From assembly GCA_020723285.1 (NCBI GenBank), contig DYJE01000004.1:124001-188000 (forward strand): a stretch of 64,000 nt of DNA, given 5' to 3'. A model generated the notes under the pieces. It was not told the origin of the DNA, made no database searches, and worked only from the letters and a program-made list of their open reading frames with translations. Numbering within the stretch: position 1 is the stretch's first letter; every line of letters begins with the position of its first letter. Source of the DNA: Desulforapulum autotrophicum. GTDB lineage: Bacteria; Desulfobacterota; Desulfobacteria; Desulfobacterales; Desulfolunaceae. This document shows positions 26,902-36,549 of the stretch, in pieces. The position numbers and the translations under genes were made by a program.

Positions 26902-27801
26902 ATGGATTTTATTCATTGCGGTGACACACAGGGCGATGTGATCCGGAGTTCCATCGAGGACATCACCCCCAGGCATGACTGGCTCTCTGTCCGGATCAAA
27001 AAGGACAGGGAGCAGAGCGAGTCGGGCGTGTTTGTCGCTCCGAATCTGGTGATCCGTAGCGCGATCGATGAAAAGATGGCGGGTATCCTCAAGGCCATCG
27101 GCGAGCATCAGAACGGAAACGAGACCGGTTTTGCGGAAGCCGCCGCAGCCATCGACACACCTGTTTTCCTGAAACTGTATATTTCCACCCACTGCCCTCA
27201 CTGCCCTAAGGCCGCCATCAATCTTGGGGCACTGACCACTCTCAGCCCCAGCATTCATCTCGAAATCATCGATGGCCTTCTTTACAACGACAAATCCGAG
27301 AAAGACCGGATCAGATCGGTGCCCACCCTGATTCTGGATGACAACCACCGCTGGGTGGGAGACATCCACGTCCGGGACGTCATGGAGGTGATCACCCAGA
27401 GAGATCCCGAACAGCTGAGCGACAGGGCCATCCGCAACATGATCGAAGCCGGCAGGGCATCGTATGTCGCCGAACTCATGATTGGAAAAGGCCGGGTGTT
27501 CAAAGCCCTGATCGATCTTGTTTTGCACGAAAAATGGTCGGTGCGTCTCGGTGCCATGGTTGTGGCCGAAGAAGCGGGTGCGGCCGATGAAAATCTGGGA
27601 CGCGGCATCATGGACCGGCTCTGGTCCGCTTACGATAGGGCGGAGGATACCATCAGGGGCGATATTGTTTATCTCGCCGGGGAGATCGGTTCCGCTGAAG
27701 ACAGGGCGAAACTTCTGTTGCTGGAACACGAAAACAAGGGAACAGAGCTCGGTGACGCGGTTCAGGAAGCGCTGGACACGCTCAATCAGAGGCTTGGCTG
27801 A
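26902..27801 (+). CDS. Thioredoxin-fold protein with helical C-terminal extension
   Basis: A 299-residue cytoplasmic protein with no signal peptide. Residues about 1-85 are unassigned. Residues 86-175 look like a glutaredoxin/PDI-type thioredoxin domain with redox motif CPHC (in ISTHCPHCPKAAINL) and the cis-Pro in RSVPTLIL. From about 190 to the end are paired helices resembling HEAT repeats (DLVLHEKWSVRLGAMVVAEE and later units). I do not recognise the full architecture as a named family. The start at 26902 follows AAGGAAAGG; 25 upstream in-frame codons overlap the queD 3' end and are less likely. Possibly a disulfide or thiol-exchange protein that docks partners by its helical tail. Confidence 0.6.
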   Translation: MDFIHCGDTQGDVIRSSIEDITPRHDWLSVRIKKDREQSESGVFVAPNLVIRSAIDEKMAGILKAIGEHQNGNETGFAEAAAAIDTPVFLKLYISTHCPHCPKAAINLGALTTLSPSIHLEIIDGLLYNDKSEKDRIRSVPTLILDDNHRWVGDIHVRDVMEVITQRDPEQLSDRAIRNMIEAGRASYVAELMIGKGRVFKALIDLVLHEKWSVRLGAMVVAEEAGAADENLGRGIMDRLWSAYDRAEDTIRGDIVYLAGEIGSAEDRAKLLLLEHENKGTELGDAVQEALDTLNQRLG

Positions 27802-28034
27802 TTAACTATCTGATATTAAAATATAAAGCGTATGATGAATAAATGATTTGCAATTGTTCCAAAAAAAATTTATGAATGTGCATTGCAAGTGGGCCGCGTC
27901 AAATGCGTGGAGCTGACCAGAGTTTTTTAAAATCCCATCTTTTACAAATTCGAATGACATATTTTTTAAGGCGCAGGTCCTTTGGCCATTGTGGCCTGGT
28001 ATCCTGACGTACTGTTTGAATACGTTCTGAACGC

Positions 28035-29753
28035 ATGAATCAAGGTTTGTTTATGTCTTACGGGAACAGACATCTATCGATTCCTGACCGCTGCGATCTG
28101 ATACACCGGATCAGGCTGTGGAACAACAGCTTGATTCTGTGGATGATTCTTCTTTTCGCCATGATCCGTGAATTTCACAGGTATCCCATGGTGATGGCCT
28201 GTTTCTTAATGGCTCAGAGCGCTGTTTCGCTGTCCCAGGGCCTGCGAATGGGGCACATGCCGAAAGCCCTGACCGGCGGTCCCCAGGGTTTCAGTCTGAA
28301 ATTCATCCTTTCAAGCATTCTTGGACCGGCCCTGATCTGGAGCCTGTGTGTCATCACCGCATGGCTTGTGGCGGGAGAGGCGTCCGCGCTGATCGCGGCC
28401 GTGATCACCGTGTTTATCATGGCCGGTGCGCTGTCTTTCACTGTGCCTCTGTGCGGGCACATGGCCGGTTACTGTATCCTGCTTCTTACTCCCCTCACCC
28501 TGTGGGGGCTGGTTTCAAGAACACCGTTAGCCCTTTCGGTATCCATGGCTGCGGGGATTCAGATCGTTCTTTTCGCCATGGAACGCAGGAGGGCGGGCGG
28601 GGATATGATGAATGCCGTGTGCAGCAGCATGAAAATGTCTGACCTGCTGAAGGCCAACCGGGAACTGGAAACCGAGATCCTGTACCGGAAGAATATGGAA
28701 AAAGCGCTCAGAACCAGTGAGGAACGGTATCGGACCCTGTTCCAGAACAACCCCATCGAAACCATCATCGTGGATCATAACGGCCGCATCACCGGCTTCA
28801 ACAAGGCCAAGGCCCGGTCCCTGGGCCGCATTCCTGAAATCGGCGATGTCATGTACAAGGATTACGGCTCGCGCCACGCGAACAACATGTTCGAAGAATT
28901 GATGGACTGTATCCGCACCGGCGTACAGAAAGAATTCCCCGAACAGAAATACAACCAGAGGTTTCTCCATATCAGGCTGTCTCCCTACAGCGGCGGTGCC
29001 ATCATCACGTCCCTGGACATCACGAAGACAAAGAAAGCCGAAGAACAGATCCAGACCCTGACCCGTGAAATCATGATGATCCAGGAAAAGGAAAGAAAAC
29101 GGATCGCGCGGGACCTTCACGACAGTGTGGCCCAGGACCTGTCGTCGCTGCGAATTTCCTGCGAGACGTTTTTTGACGACATTCCTGAAAGCTCATTTAA
29201 AGTCCGCCATAAAATCAAAGAGATATCCAAGGTGCTCCAGGGCTCGATTCATGCGATCCGCGATATCGCCTATGAGTTGAGGCCGCCGAGCCTGGACGAA
29301 CTTGGGCTTCCCATCACGCTTTTCAGGTATTGCGAGGAGTTCAAGGCCAAATCCGGCATCAATGTGGATTTTTTTTCAGCCGGTCTTGAGCAGATCCGCA
29401 TCGATTCCGACACGGAAATCAATCTGTACCGGTTTGTCCAGGAGGCTCTGAACAATATCCGAAAACACTCCCACGCCACTCGCGCATCGGTCAGGCTGGT
29501 GGCGTCCTACCCCCATGTCATTTTGAGGATTGAAGACAACGGCATGGGTTTTGACCTGTCTTTGCAGGAAAACCTGTTGCAGAACAAGCATATGGGGCTT
29601 CGAAGCATGGAGGAACGGGTGAGTCTTCTCGGGGGCAAGATGATTCTCAAGTCCAAGCCGGGGGAAGGCACCCGCCTCGTTGCCGAAGTCCCGGCCCTCA
29701 AAATCAGTGAAAACCCCATGGACAAGCCGGCCGCCATCGCCGCCAACGAATGA
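28035..29753 (+). CDS. Membrane sensor histidine kinase, NarX/HisKA_3 type
   Basis: A 572-residue kinase. The first 185 residues form about five or six membrane helices (SLILWMILLFAMIREF onward). A PAS domain follows at about 230-340, then a HisKA_3 dimerisation domain with phospho-acceptor His362 in ARDLHDSVAQDLSS, and a HATPase domain at about 445-545 (EDNGMGFDL). This is the DegS/NarX class, which pairs with LuxR-type response regulators; none is encoded beside it, so its partner is elsewhere. The signal is unknown. Two in-frame starts (28035, 28053) exist. A 128-base gap separates it from murA. Confidence 0.88.
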   Translation: MNQGLFMSYGNRHLSIPDRCDLIHRIRLWNNSLILWMILLFAMIREFHRYPMVMACFLMAQSAVSLSQGLRMGHMPKALTGGPQGFSLKFILSSILGPALIWSLCVITAWLVAGEASALIAAVITVFIMAGALSFTVPLCGHMAGYCILLLTPLTLWGLVSRTPLALSVSMAAGIQIVLFAMERRRAGGDMMNAVCSSMKMSDLLKANRELETEILYRKNMEKALRTSEERYRTLFQNNPIETIIVDHNGRITGFNKAKARSLGRIPEIGDVMYKDYGSRHANNMFEELMDCIRTGVQKEFPEQKYNQRFLHIRLSPYSGGAIITSLDITKTKKAEEQIQTLTREIMMIQEKERKRIARDLHDSVAQDLSSLRISCETFFDDIPESSFKVRHKIKEISKVLQGSIHAIRDIAYELRPPSLDELGLPITLFRYCEEFKAKSGINVDFFSAGLEQIRIDSDTEINLYRFVQEALNNIRKHSHATRASVRLVASYPHVILRIEDNGMGFDLSLQENLLQNKHMGLRSMEERVSLLGGKMILKSKPGEGTRLVAEVPALKISENPMDKPAAIAANE

Positions 29754-29881
29754 ACCTCCTTCGGACGCTGACAAATGTCTTCCTTTTTTCCTGTGATTGT
29801 CATAATAACGTGCGGTGCCGATTTCATCGGCGCATGACATGAAATCAGGGAATATCATTAACAATAACAGGATCATTTTAT

Positions 29882-31138
29882 ATGGACATCATCGCGGTTG
29901 AAGGCGGCAGACGCCTTTCAGGCAACGTCAGGATCAGCGGTTCAAAAAACGCGGCACTTCCCATACTTGTTTCGTCCCTTCTCGTGGACGGGACGTGTGT
30001 GTTCAACAATGTTCCGGACCTTATGGATATCCGGAGCATCAAGCTTCTTCTTGAAGATTTAGGGGCCAGGGTTGAGACCCAGGGGAGTTCGGTGAGTATC
30101 GACGCCACGGGTGTCAACAAGTTCGAAGCGTCATACGATCTCGTTCGCAAGATGCGGGCGTCCATCCTGGTTCTGGGGCCCATTCTGGCGCGTCAGAAAA
30201 AAGCCAGGGTTTCCCTGCCCGGCGGATGCGCCATCGGCGCACGGCCCATCAACCTGCACCTTAAAGGGATCGCGGCCTTGGGGGCTGATATCACACTGGA
30301 ACACGGGTATGTTGAAGCTTCAGCAGAAAAATTGACCGGAGCGGATATTTACTTTGACATCGTTTCCGTGGGGGCCACGGAAAGCCTGATGATGACCGCC
30401 GCTCTGGCCGAAGGCGTGACCCTTCTGCGAAACGCGGCCAGGGAGCCAGAAATCACGGCTCTCGCCGATGTCCTGAACAGCATGGGAGCCAAAATTGAAG
30501 GGGCCGGAACACCGGAAATCAAAATCACAGGCGTATCCCGGCTGAATCCGGTGACGGTGTCCATCATTCCCGACCGTATCGAAGCGGGAACCTTCATGGT
30601 GGCAGCGGCCATGACGGCAGGGGACGTGACATTGACGGACTGTGAACCCGAGCATCTGGGCGCGGTGATTCACAAACTCAAACTCAGCGGGTCCCGGGTG
30701 GATGTCCTGGATAAAAGCATTCGTGTGGTGGGTACGACGGACATTCAGGCGATCGACATCCGGACAGTGCCCTATCCCGGTTTTCCCACGGACATGCAGG
30801 CCCAGTTCATGGCCATGCTGACCGTCGCCAAAGGCACCAGCGTGATCCGCGAAACCATATTCGAAAACCGTTTCATCCATGTTTCCGAGCTGAAACGCAT
30901 GGGCGCGGACATCACCCTTGAAGGCGGTAACGTTGCCACGGTCAAAGGCGTTCCCCATCTTTCGGGAGCGCCTGTCATGGCGTCCGATCTTCGGGCCAGC
31001 GCGTCCCTGATCCTGGCAGGCCTGGTGGCCGAGGGCGAGACCGTGGTCAACCGGGTTTATCACCTGGACAGAGGGTATGAGTCCATCGAAAAGAAGTTCG
31101 AGGGTCTTGGCGGGGTTGTTTTAAGAAAAAAAGGCTGA
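29882..31138 (+). CDS. murA: UDP-N-acetylglucosamine 1-carboxyvinyltransferase MurA
   Basis: A 418-residue enolpyruvyl transferase, first committed step of peptidoglycan synthesis. The catalytic Cys116 is present in LPGGCAIGARP (the target of fosfomycin in enzymes with Cys here). Other signature elements: GSKNAALPIL, FPTDMQAQFMA and the C-terminal ASLILAGLVAEGET. Full length; start ATG at 29882 with AGGA upstream (spacing is a little long). It is convergent with the PilZ gene, seven bases apart. Confidence 0.96.
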   Translation: MDIIAVEGGRRLSGNVRISGSKNAALPILVSSLLVDGTCVFNNVPDLMDIRSIKLLLEDLGARVETQGSSVSIDATGVNKFEASYDLVRKMRASILVLGPILARQKKARVSLPGGCAIGARPINLHLKGIAALGADITLEHGYVEASAEKLTGADIYFDIVSVGATESLMMTAALAEGVTLLRNAAREPEITALADVLNSMGAKIEGAGTPEIKITGVSRLNPVTVSIIPDRIEAGTFMVAAAMTAGDVTLTDCEPEHLGAVIHKLKLSGSRVDVLDKSIRVVGTTDIQAIDIRTVPYPGFPTDMQAQFMAMLTVAKGTSVIRETIFENRFIHVSELKRMGADITLEGGNVATVKGVPHLSGAPVMASDLRASASLILAGLVAEGETVVNRVYHLDRGYESIEKKFEGLGGVVLRKKG

Positions 31139-31144
31139 TTCTCG

Positions 31145-31570
31145 TCACATGAAGCATGGGGACAGTATGTCGGTGTTATTCACGTCTCCATGCGAAAGAT
31201 GTCGGATGGACCTTATGATTCCATCCAGAATATCCTGATTCTTCGCGCTGAGATTCTTAAATTCCACGCCCAGATAGTATCCCTGGTTCTTTTCGTTAAA
31301 GAGGCAGTGGCGGATATGGATTTTCGAATCCAGTCCGCTGTGGGGGGAATGGATGATCAGGTTCAGCTGGTTTTTCTGGGCAGCCGCGGCCAGATGAAAA
31401 TACCTGAAGTAAAGGCTGGGGGTGGACACAAGAGCCCCTGAGCGGGACAGATTGATCACCGGGGTCACCAGGAAATCGTTGATATCGGGATTGTCGATTT
31501 CAAGAAGGGCTTGCCAGCCCACATCGTATCGTTTATGACGCCGTCTGAGTTGATTTCTGGGTGAATTCAT
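31145..31570 (-). CDS. PilZ-domain protein (c-di-GMP binding)
   Basis: A 141-residue single-domain protein. The c-di-GMP-binding elements are present: RRRHKRYD near the N terminus (RxxxR) and NLSRSGAL (the N/DxSxxG motif). The start at 31570 follows GAGGTC. It should bind c-di-GMP and act on a partner such as a flagellar, pilus or exopolysaccharide component; no partner is obvious nearby. It is convergent with murA, with a 220-base gap upstream before comEC. Confidence 0.8.
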   Translation of the reverse strand: MNSPRNQLRRRHKRYDVGWQALLEIDNPDINDFLVTPVINLSRSGALVSTPSLYFRYFHLAAAAQKNQLNLIIHSPHSGLDSKIHIRHCLFNEKNQGYYLGVEFKNLSAKNQDILDGIIRSIRHLSHGDVNNTDILSPCFM

Positions 31571-31790
31571 GGTTGACCTCACTCATGGGTGTGATAATCG
31601 TTGTTTTTTGTGCATGTCGCGAAACGTGAGTTCTTCGAACGGAATGGGCCGGAAGTCCGATGAATCGTGTTTACTTCAGTTATCGGATTGAAAAGGGCCT
31701 GACTTGAGATTTTTTTAGCATCTTAAGGTTTGCGGGGAGATGGAGCCGGGGGGATTTGCCCGCCGCCAAGCCTTATGAAACGGTAATGCC

Positions 31791-34313
31791 ATGAAAATTC
31801 CCCGGTTTTATGATCGCCCGGTCATCCCGATCCTCCTTTCCATGATGGCCGGTCTTGCAGCTGGCCATGCCCTGCCCGGATACCGCGTCGTTTTTTTAAG
31901 TGCAGCGGTTTTATGCTTCATCCTTGTCCTTTTATCCGTGGTGCGAAACACATCCATGGCCGTCGTCCCCTTGCTGATGTTCGCGGCCCTGGGCTACCTG
32001 CTGATCCAGGAACCCCAGGGAACTTCGGCCCTCATCGCTTCCCCCGGCCATGTGCGGTTCTATGCGGACAAGGGCGACATGCGGGTGACCGGTGAAGTGG
32101 AAACCGTTCCGGAAAATGAGAAACGGGACCAGACGTTCATTCTGCGCCGCATCGGCATGGAAGACGAAAACGGGACGGTTCGGCAGGTGAGGGGAAAACT
32201 GAAAGTCCGGTCGGCCCTGACCAACGGGATATTCGGGAAAGGCGACCGGATCAGGGTGGACGGAAAAATCAAACCGTTTCACAATTTCGGAAATCCCGGA
32301 GGGTTCGATTATAAAGGCTACATGGAAAACCAGGACATCTGGGGAAATCTCAGCGGCAGGAAAGGCCAGGTCTTTCTTCTTTCCAAAGGTTCACCCACGG
32401 TTCTTGATTTGCTGCGACGCCGCATAGAAGATGTCATTGACGGGACTTCCGCATCCGGTCAGGGCAAGGCGGTGCTGAAAGCGCTGATCACCGGCAGCAG
32501 GCAGGGGATCGCCAAACCCGTCGAAGAGGATTTCCGCCGCACCGGAACCGTTCATCTCCTGTCAATCTCAGGACTTCATGTGGCCATTGTGGCGGGGTTT
32601 TCCTTTGCCGTGTTCCGCGTTATCCTGTCGTTCATTCCGGCTCTGCTGTGGCACGGCCGGGTCAAGGCTCTGGCCGGTGTTCTGGCTGTGGGGCCTGTGT
32701 GGGTTTACGGATTTCTTTCAGGCATGCCTCCCGGCACGTTGCGCGCCGTGATCATGGCCACCGTGTTTCTTCTGACCTACGGGTTTCAGGCCGAGCATGA
32801 AATCGTCAACACCCTGGCGCTTGCGGCCCTGGTCATTCTGGCCCTGAGTCCGCGATCCCTTTTCGATGTGTCGTTCCAGCTGTCTTTCGGTTCGGTACTG
32901 TCCATCGTGCTGGGACTTTCAGCGGTCAGGGTCCACAAAAAAGAAACGGATATTCTGGATGGGCCGGACCGGTTCCGGCGATTGAAACAGAACGCTCTGA
33001 CGTATCTGGCTGTCACGGTGTTCGCCTTTGCCGGGACATGGCCGCTGGTGGCTTTTTATTTCAACCAGATATCGCTCATCGGCTTTGTGGCCAATGCCGT
33101 TCTGATCCCCCTGATGGGATCGCTTGCGGTGACTCTGGGACTGGGAGCCGTGTTCCTTCTGCCATTGGGAAACACTCTGTCTCTGTGGGTTTTTCAGGCC
33201 GCGGGTCTTGCCATCGATGCCTCCCTTCACATCATCCGTTTTTTTTCCTCGTTTTCCTGGGCGTCGGTCAGGACCGTGACGCCGTCCATCCTTGAAATGG
33301 CTTGTTATTACCTGTTTTTTGCCGCTTTGCTGGCCGCGAACCAGGCGTGGAAAACCAGCCGGAAACAAACAAGGGCCTGGGTCTTCGTGGCGGTCTCAGC
33401 GGCTCTGGTTCTGGCGGCCGACGGGGTTTACTGGCTGAATGAGCGGTTTCACCACAAGGATCTTCGCATCACGTATCTGGATGTGGGGCAGGGGTCGTCC
33501 TCTCTCGTCGAATTTCCCGGCGGCCGCACCATGCTCATCGACGGCGGCGGGTTCAGCGACAACGAGATGTTTGACGTGGGAGAAAAGCTGGTGGCCCCGG
33601 CTTTATGGTCAAAAAAGATCGCCCATGTCAACACGGTGGTTCTCACCCATCCCGAGAGCGACCATATGAACGGACTTCTTTTTATCCTGTCGAATTTCAG
33701 GGTGGACGAACTGTGGACCAACGGGGTCGAAACCGACACCCTGGGGTTCAGGCGTATGATCGAACAGGTTCAGGCCCGGCACATTCCGGTCAGGATGAGA
33801 AACACTCTGGCGGACCATGACGGCATGAACGGGGTTTGCACAGAGGTTTTCTGGCCTCCGGTTGTGAATCGCGAAGAAAGCCTCGATTCCAAAGGTGAAA
33901 AATCCAACAACATGTCTCTGGTTATCAGACTTTCCATGGGCGGCCAGTCCTTTCTGTTTCCCGGCGACATCATGGCACAGGCGGAAGCGGAACTGGTCGA
34001 TTCCCTGGCTGAACCCCGCAATCTGAAAAGCGGGGTGGTCCTTGTGCCTCATCATGGCAGTAAAAGCTCGTCAAGCGACATGTTTCTGGATGCGGTTGCT
34101 CCGGAATATGCCGTGATATCCTGCGGCTATAAAAACTGGTTCAGATTCCCCCACACTGGGGTTCTTGAAAGGCTGGCCGCCCGGAACGTGAAGGTCTTCA
34201 GGACCGATTTCGACGGTGCGGTGACGGTCAGGACAAACGGCAAAGTTTTATGGATTGAAACCTTTGTGAACGGAGGTGAATGTCATGATCGAATCACGGA
34301 TCAGGAAACATGA
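31791..34313 (+). CDS. comEC: ComEC/Rec2 DNA-uptake channel protein
   Basis: An 840-residue inner-membrane protein of DNA internalisation. Order: N-terminal helices and an OB-like DUF4131 region (about 1-200), the Competence domain with many membrane helices (about 215-540, starting LLSISGLHVAIVAGFSF, the diagnostic motif), and a C-terminal metallo-beta-lactamase-like domain (about 560-830: LDVGQGSSSL, THPESDHMNG with Asp/His, PHHGSKSSS). All three domains are present, so it looks functional. It may mean natural competence or DNA scavenging; other com genes are not in the window. Confidence 0.94.
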   Translation: MKIPRFYDRPVIPILLSMMAGLAAGHALPGYRVVFLSAAVLCFILVLLSVVRNTSMAVVPLLMFAALGYLLIQEPQGTSALIASPGHVRFYADKGDMRVTGEVETVPENEKRDQTFILRRIGMEDENGTVRQVRGKLKVRSALTNGIFGKGDRIRVDGKIKPFHNFGNPGGFDYKGYMENQDIWGNLSGRKGQVFLLSKGSPTVLDLLRRRIEDVIDGTSASGQGKAVLKALITGSRQGIAKPVEEDFRRTGTVHLLSISGLHVAIVAGFSFAVFRVILSFIPALLWHGRVKALAGVLAVGPVWVYGFLSGMPPGTLRAVIMATVFLLTYGFQAEHEIVNTLALAALVILALSPRSLFDVSFQLSFGSVLSIVLGLSAVRVHKKETDILDGPDRFRRLKQNALTYLAVTVFAFAGTWPLVAFYFNQISLIGFVANAVLIPLMGSLAVTLGLGAVFLLPLGNTLSLWVFQAAGLAIDASLHIIRFFSSFSWASVRTVTPSILEMACYYLFFAALLAANQAWKTSRKQTRAWVFVAVSAALVLAADGVYWLNERFHHKDLRITYLDVGQGSSSLVEFPGGRTMLIDGGGFSDNEMFDVGEKLVAPALWSKKIAHVNTVVLTHPESDHMNGLLFILSNFRVDELWTNGVETDTLGFRRMIEQVQARHIPVRMRNTLADHDGMNGVCTEVFWPPVVNREESLDSKGEKSNNMSLVIRLSMGGQSFLFPGDIMAQAEAELVDSLAEPRNLKSGVVLVPHHGSKSSSSDMFLDAVAPEYAVISCGYKNWFRFPHTGVLERLAARNVKVFRTDFDGAVTVRTNGKVLWIETFVNGGECHDRITDQET

Positions 34314-34427
34314 AGACCGCGGAAAAACAGGTATCATGCTTGACACTCCAGGTAAAAAACATTAGTGTTCTCATGGCGTTGATCGGTCATGACTGAAGAT
34401 TGAACGTACATAAACCCTTGATGGATA

Positions 34428-35237
34428 ATGATAAAGACCATGGAGACTCTGATCGTAAACCCGGTAAGAAACACAGGGCGGAACACCCTGGCCCTGATCA
34501 CAACCTTGGGGCGGGCCGGTGTTTTTTTTGTCCGAAGTGTTTTTTTTGTTTTCTACCTTCCGTTTCAATGGCGGCGGACTCTGGAGCAGGTTTATTTTAT
34601 CGGGGCCAAATCGGTGACTGTCATTATCCTCACCGGTGGATTTACCGGAATGGTTCTGGGCCTTCAGGGGTATTACACCCTTTCCAAATTCGGCTCCGAA
34701 GGTCTTTTAGGATCGGCGGTGGCCCTGACGCTGATCAAGGAACTCGGGCCTGTTCTGACGGCCATCATGGTGATCGCCAGGGCCGGGTCGGCCATGGCCG
34801 CCGAAATCGGCATCATGCGGATTTCCGAACAGATCGACGCCTTGAAAACCATGAACATCAATCCGATCCGGTTTCTTGTGAGCTCCCGGCTTCTGGCAGG
34901 CGTTCTCAGTTTCCCTTTGCTGACGGCATTGTTCGACACAGTGGGCATTCTGGGCGGCTACCTCACAGGTTCCAAGCTTCTGGGTATCAATCCGGGCATC
35001 TATTTTTACAGGGTGGAGACCAGCGTTCTCATGAGCGATGTCCGGGAAGGGTTCATCAAATCCGTGGTGTTCGCCCTGACCGTCATCACGGTTTCCTGTT
35101 TCCACGGGTACTTCACCCATCTGAGAAAAGAAGGTTTCGGGGCCAAGGGTGTGAGCCTTTCCACCACCACAGCGGTGGTCCAGTCCTGCGTGATCGTTCT
35201 TATCGTGGATTACGTGATAACGTCTTTTCTTTTGTAG
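34428..35237 (+). CDS. mlaE: MlaE-type ABC permease
   Basis: A 269-residue inner-membrane permease of the retrograde phospholipid transport system. The family signature KELGPVLTAIMVIARAGSAM followed by ISEQIDALKTM is intact, with five to six membrane helices. It begins the block mlaEFDCA. Two close starts (34428 ATG, 34440 ATG); no strong ribosome site. A 114-base gap separates it from comEC. Confidence 0.93.
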   Translation: MIKTMETLIVNPVRNTGRNTLALITTLGRAGVFFVRSVFFVFYLPFQWRRTLEQVYFIGAKSVTVIILTGGFTGMVLGLQGYYTLSKFGSEGLLGSAVALTLIKELGPVLTAIMVIARAGSAMAAEIGIMRISEQIDALKTMNINPIRFLVSSRLLAGVLSFPLLTALFDTVGILGGYLTGSKLLGINPGIYFYRVETSVLMSDVREGFIKSVVFALTVITVSCFHGYFTHLRKEGFGAKGVSLSTTTAVVQSCVIVLIVDYVITSFLL

Positions 35238-35243
35238 GAGAGT

Positions 35244-35999
35244 ATGGATCAGCCCCTGATACAGTTCGACAGCGTTCATAAAAGCTACGGCGACAACAAG
35301 GTTCTCCGGGGCGTGGATCTTGCCATTTACAAAGGCGAGATCACCACCATCATCGGAAAAAGCGGTGAAGGCAAGAGCGTCCTTCTGAAACACATCATCG
35401 GCCTTGTCAAACCGGATTCCGGCAACATTTTGTTTGAAGGACAGACCCTTTTCGCACGGAAAAAAAGTGAACGGGACGCTTTGAGAAAAAAATTCAGCTA
35501 TATGTTTCAGGATTCGGCCCTGTTCGATTCCATGACGGTTTTCGACAACATCGCCCTTCCCTTGCGGGAGGGGACGAAGATGAAAAGCGGAGAGATCGGG
35601 GATTGTGTCCGTAAGCGGCTTGAGCAGCTGGACATCGGGGGCATAGAAGCCAAATACCCCGGCCAGCTGTCCGGCGGTATGAAAAAAAGGGTGGCTCTGG
35701 CCAGGGCCCTGGTCACGGACCCTGAAATCGTGCTGTTCGACGAGCCCACCACCGGCCTTGATCCCATTCGGAAGCAGTCGGTTCACACCATGATTTCCGA
35801 TTATCAGAAACGGTTCGGGTTCACGGGGATTATGGTCAGCCATGAAATTCCCGATGTTTTCTCCATCAGTCAGCGTGTGGCCATGCTGCATGAGGGGAAA
35901 ATCCTGTTTCAGGGCAAGGCCGAGGACCTTCTGATTGACGAAGACCCGGTGATCAAAGGATTTATCCAGCCCCAGGGACTGGATCTCAATGATTTTTAA
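35244..35999 (+). CDS. mlaF: MlaF-type ABC ATPase
   Basis: A 251-residue ATPase. Walker A is GKSGEGKS, the signature LSGGMKKRVALARAL and Walker B IVLFDEPTTGLDP; the ABC domain is complete. It energises the MlaE permease for phospholipid traffic between outer and inner membranes. It lies six bases after mlaE with a usable GGAG site. Canonical MlaB (STAS domain) is not encoded beside it. Confidence 0.94.
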   Translation: MDQPLIQFDSVHKSYGDNKVLRGVDLAIYKGEITTIIGKSGEGKSVLLKHIIGLVKPDSGNILFEGQTLFARKKSERDALRKKFSYMFQDSALFDSMTVFDNIALPLREGTKMKSGEIGDCVRKRLEQLDIGGIEAKYPGQLSGGMKKRVALARALVTDPEIVLFDEPTTGLDPIRKQSVHTMISDYQKRFGFTGIMVSHEIPDVFSISQRVAMLHEGKILFQGKAEDLLIDEDPVIKGFIQPQGLDLNDF

Positions 36000-36056
36000 C
36001 ACATGTGCGGTGAGCCATCCCTTTGCGGGATGAAACGATAGGGAATCGGAGGAACC

Positions 36057-36518
36057 ATGAAAAAATCGTCCCTTGAACTGACGGTGGGCATTTTTGTCAT
36101 CATCGGTCTTGTCTGTGTGGGATATCTGACGGTGAAACTGGGCAAGATGGAGCTTTTAGGCGATCATTACTACAGTCTGAACGCCAAGTTCAATTCGGCC
36201 ACGGGCCTGAAACCGGGGTCCAACGTGGAAATCGCCGGGGTGAAAGTGGGGCAGGTGGAATCCATCGGGCTTGATCCCGTGATGAAAATCGCCATGGTCA
36301 AAATGAAGATCGAAAAAGGCATCGAGCTTGAAGATGACGCCATTGCGTCGGTGAAGACGTCAGGACTCATCGGCGACAAGTTCATCATGATCACGCCGGG
36401 AGGTTCCATGGAAACTCTTTCTCCCGGCGGAATGATCACGGAGACCGAACCGGCCCTGGATATCGAGGATCTGGTGAGCAAGTACGTGTTCGGCGACAAA
36501 AAAGATAAAAAAGAGTAA
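36057..36518 (+). CDS. mlaD: MlaD-type MCE domain protein
   Basis: A 153-residue periplasmic MCE protein anchored by one N-terminal helix (ELTVGIFVIIGLVCVGYLTV). The MCE domain begins LNAKFNSATGLKPGSNVEIAGV and ends in a short acidic/basic tail. Length fits MlaD, which forms a hexameric lipid-binding ring. GGAGG lies before the start. Part of mlaEFDCA. Confidence 0.94.
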   Translation: MKKSSLELTVGIFVIIGLVCVGYLTVKLGKMELLGDHYYSLNAKFNSATGLKPGSNVEIAGVKVGQVESIGLDPVMKIAMVKMKIEKGIELEDDAIASVKTSGLIGDKFIMITPGGSMETLSPGGMITETEPALDIEDLVSKYVFGDKKDKKE

Positions 36519-36549
36519 CGTTGAAGAACGTTAACCATCGAGGTGCAAT

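Noticed and set aside
26329-27729. 466-codon antisense frame across dnaJ, queD and the thioredoxin-fold gene
   Set aside because: Three clear genes on the other strand explain the sequence; no domain in the shadow.
34707-36002. 431-codon antisense frame over mlaE and mlaF
   Set aside because: Shadow; the plus-strand genes carry ABC motifs.
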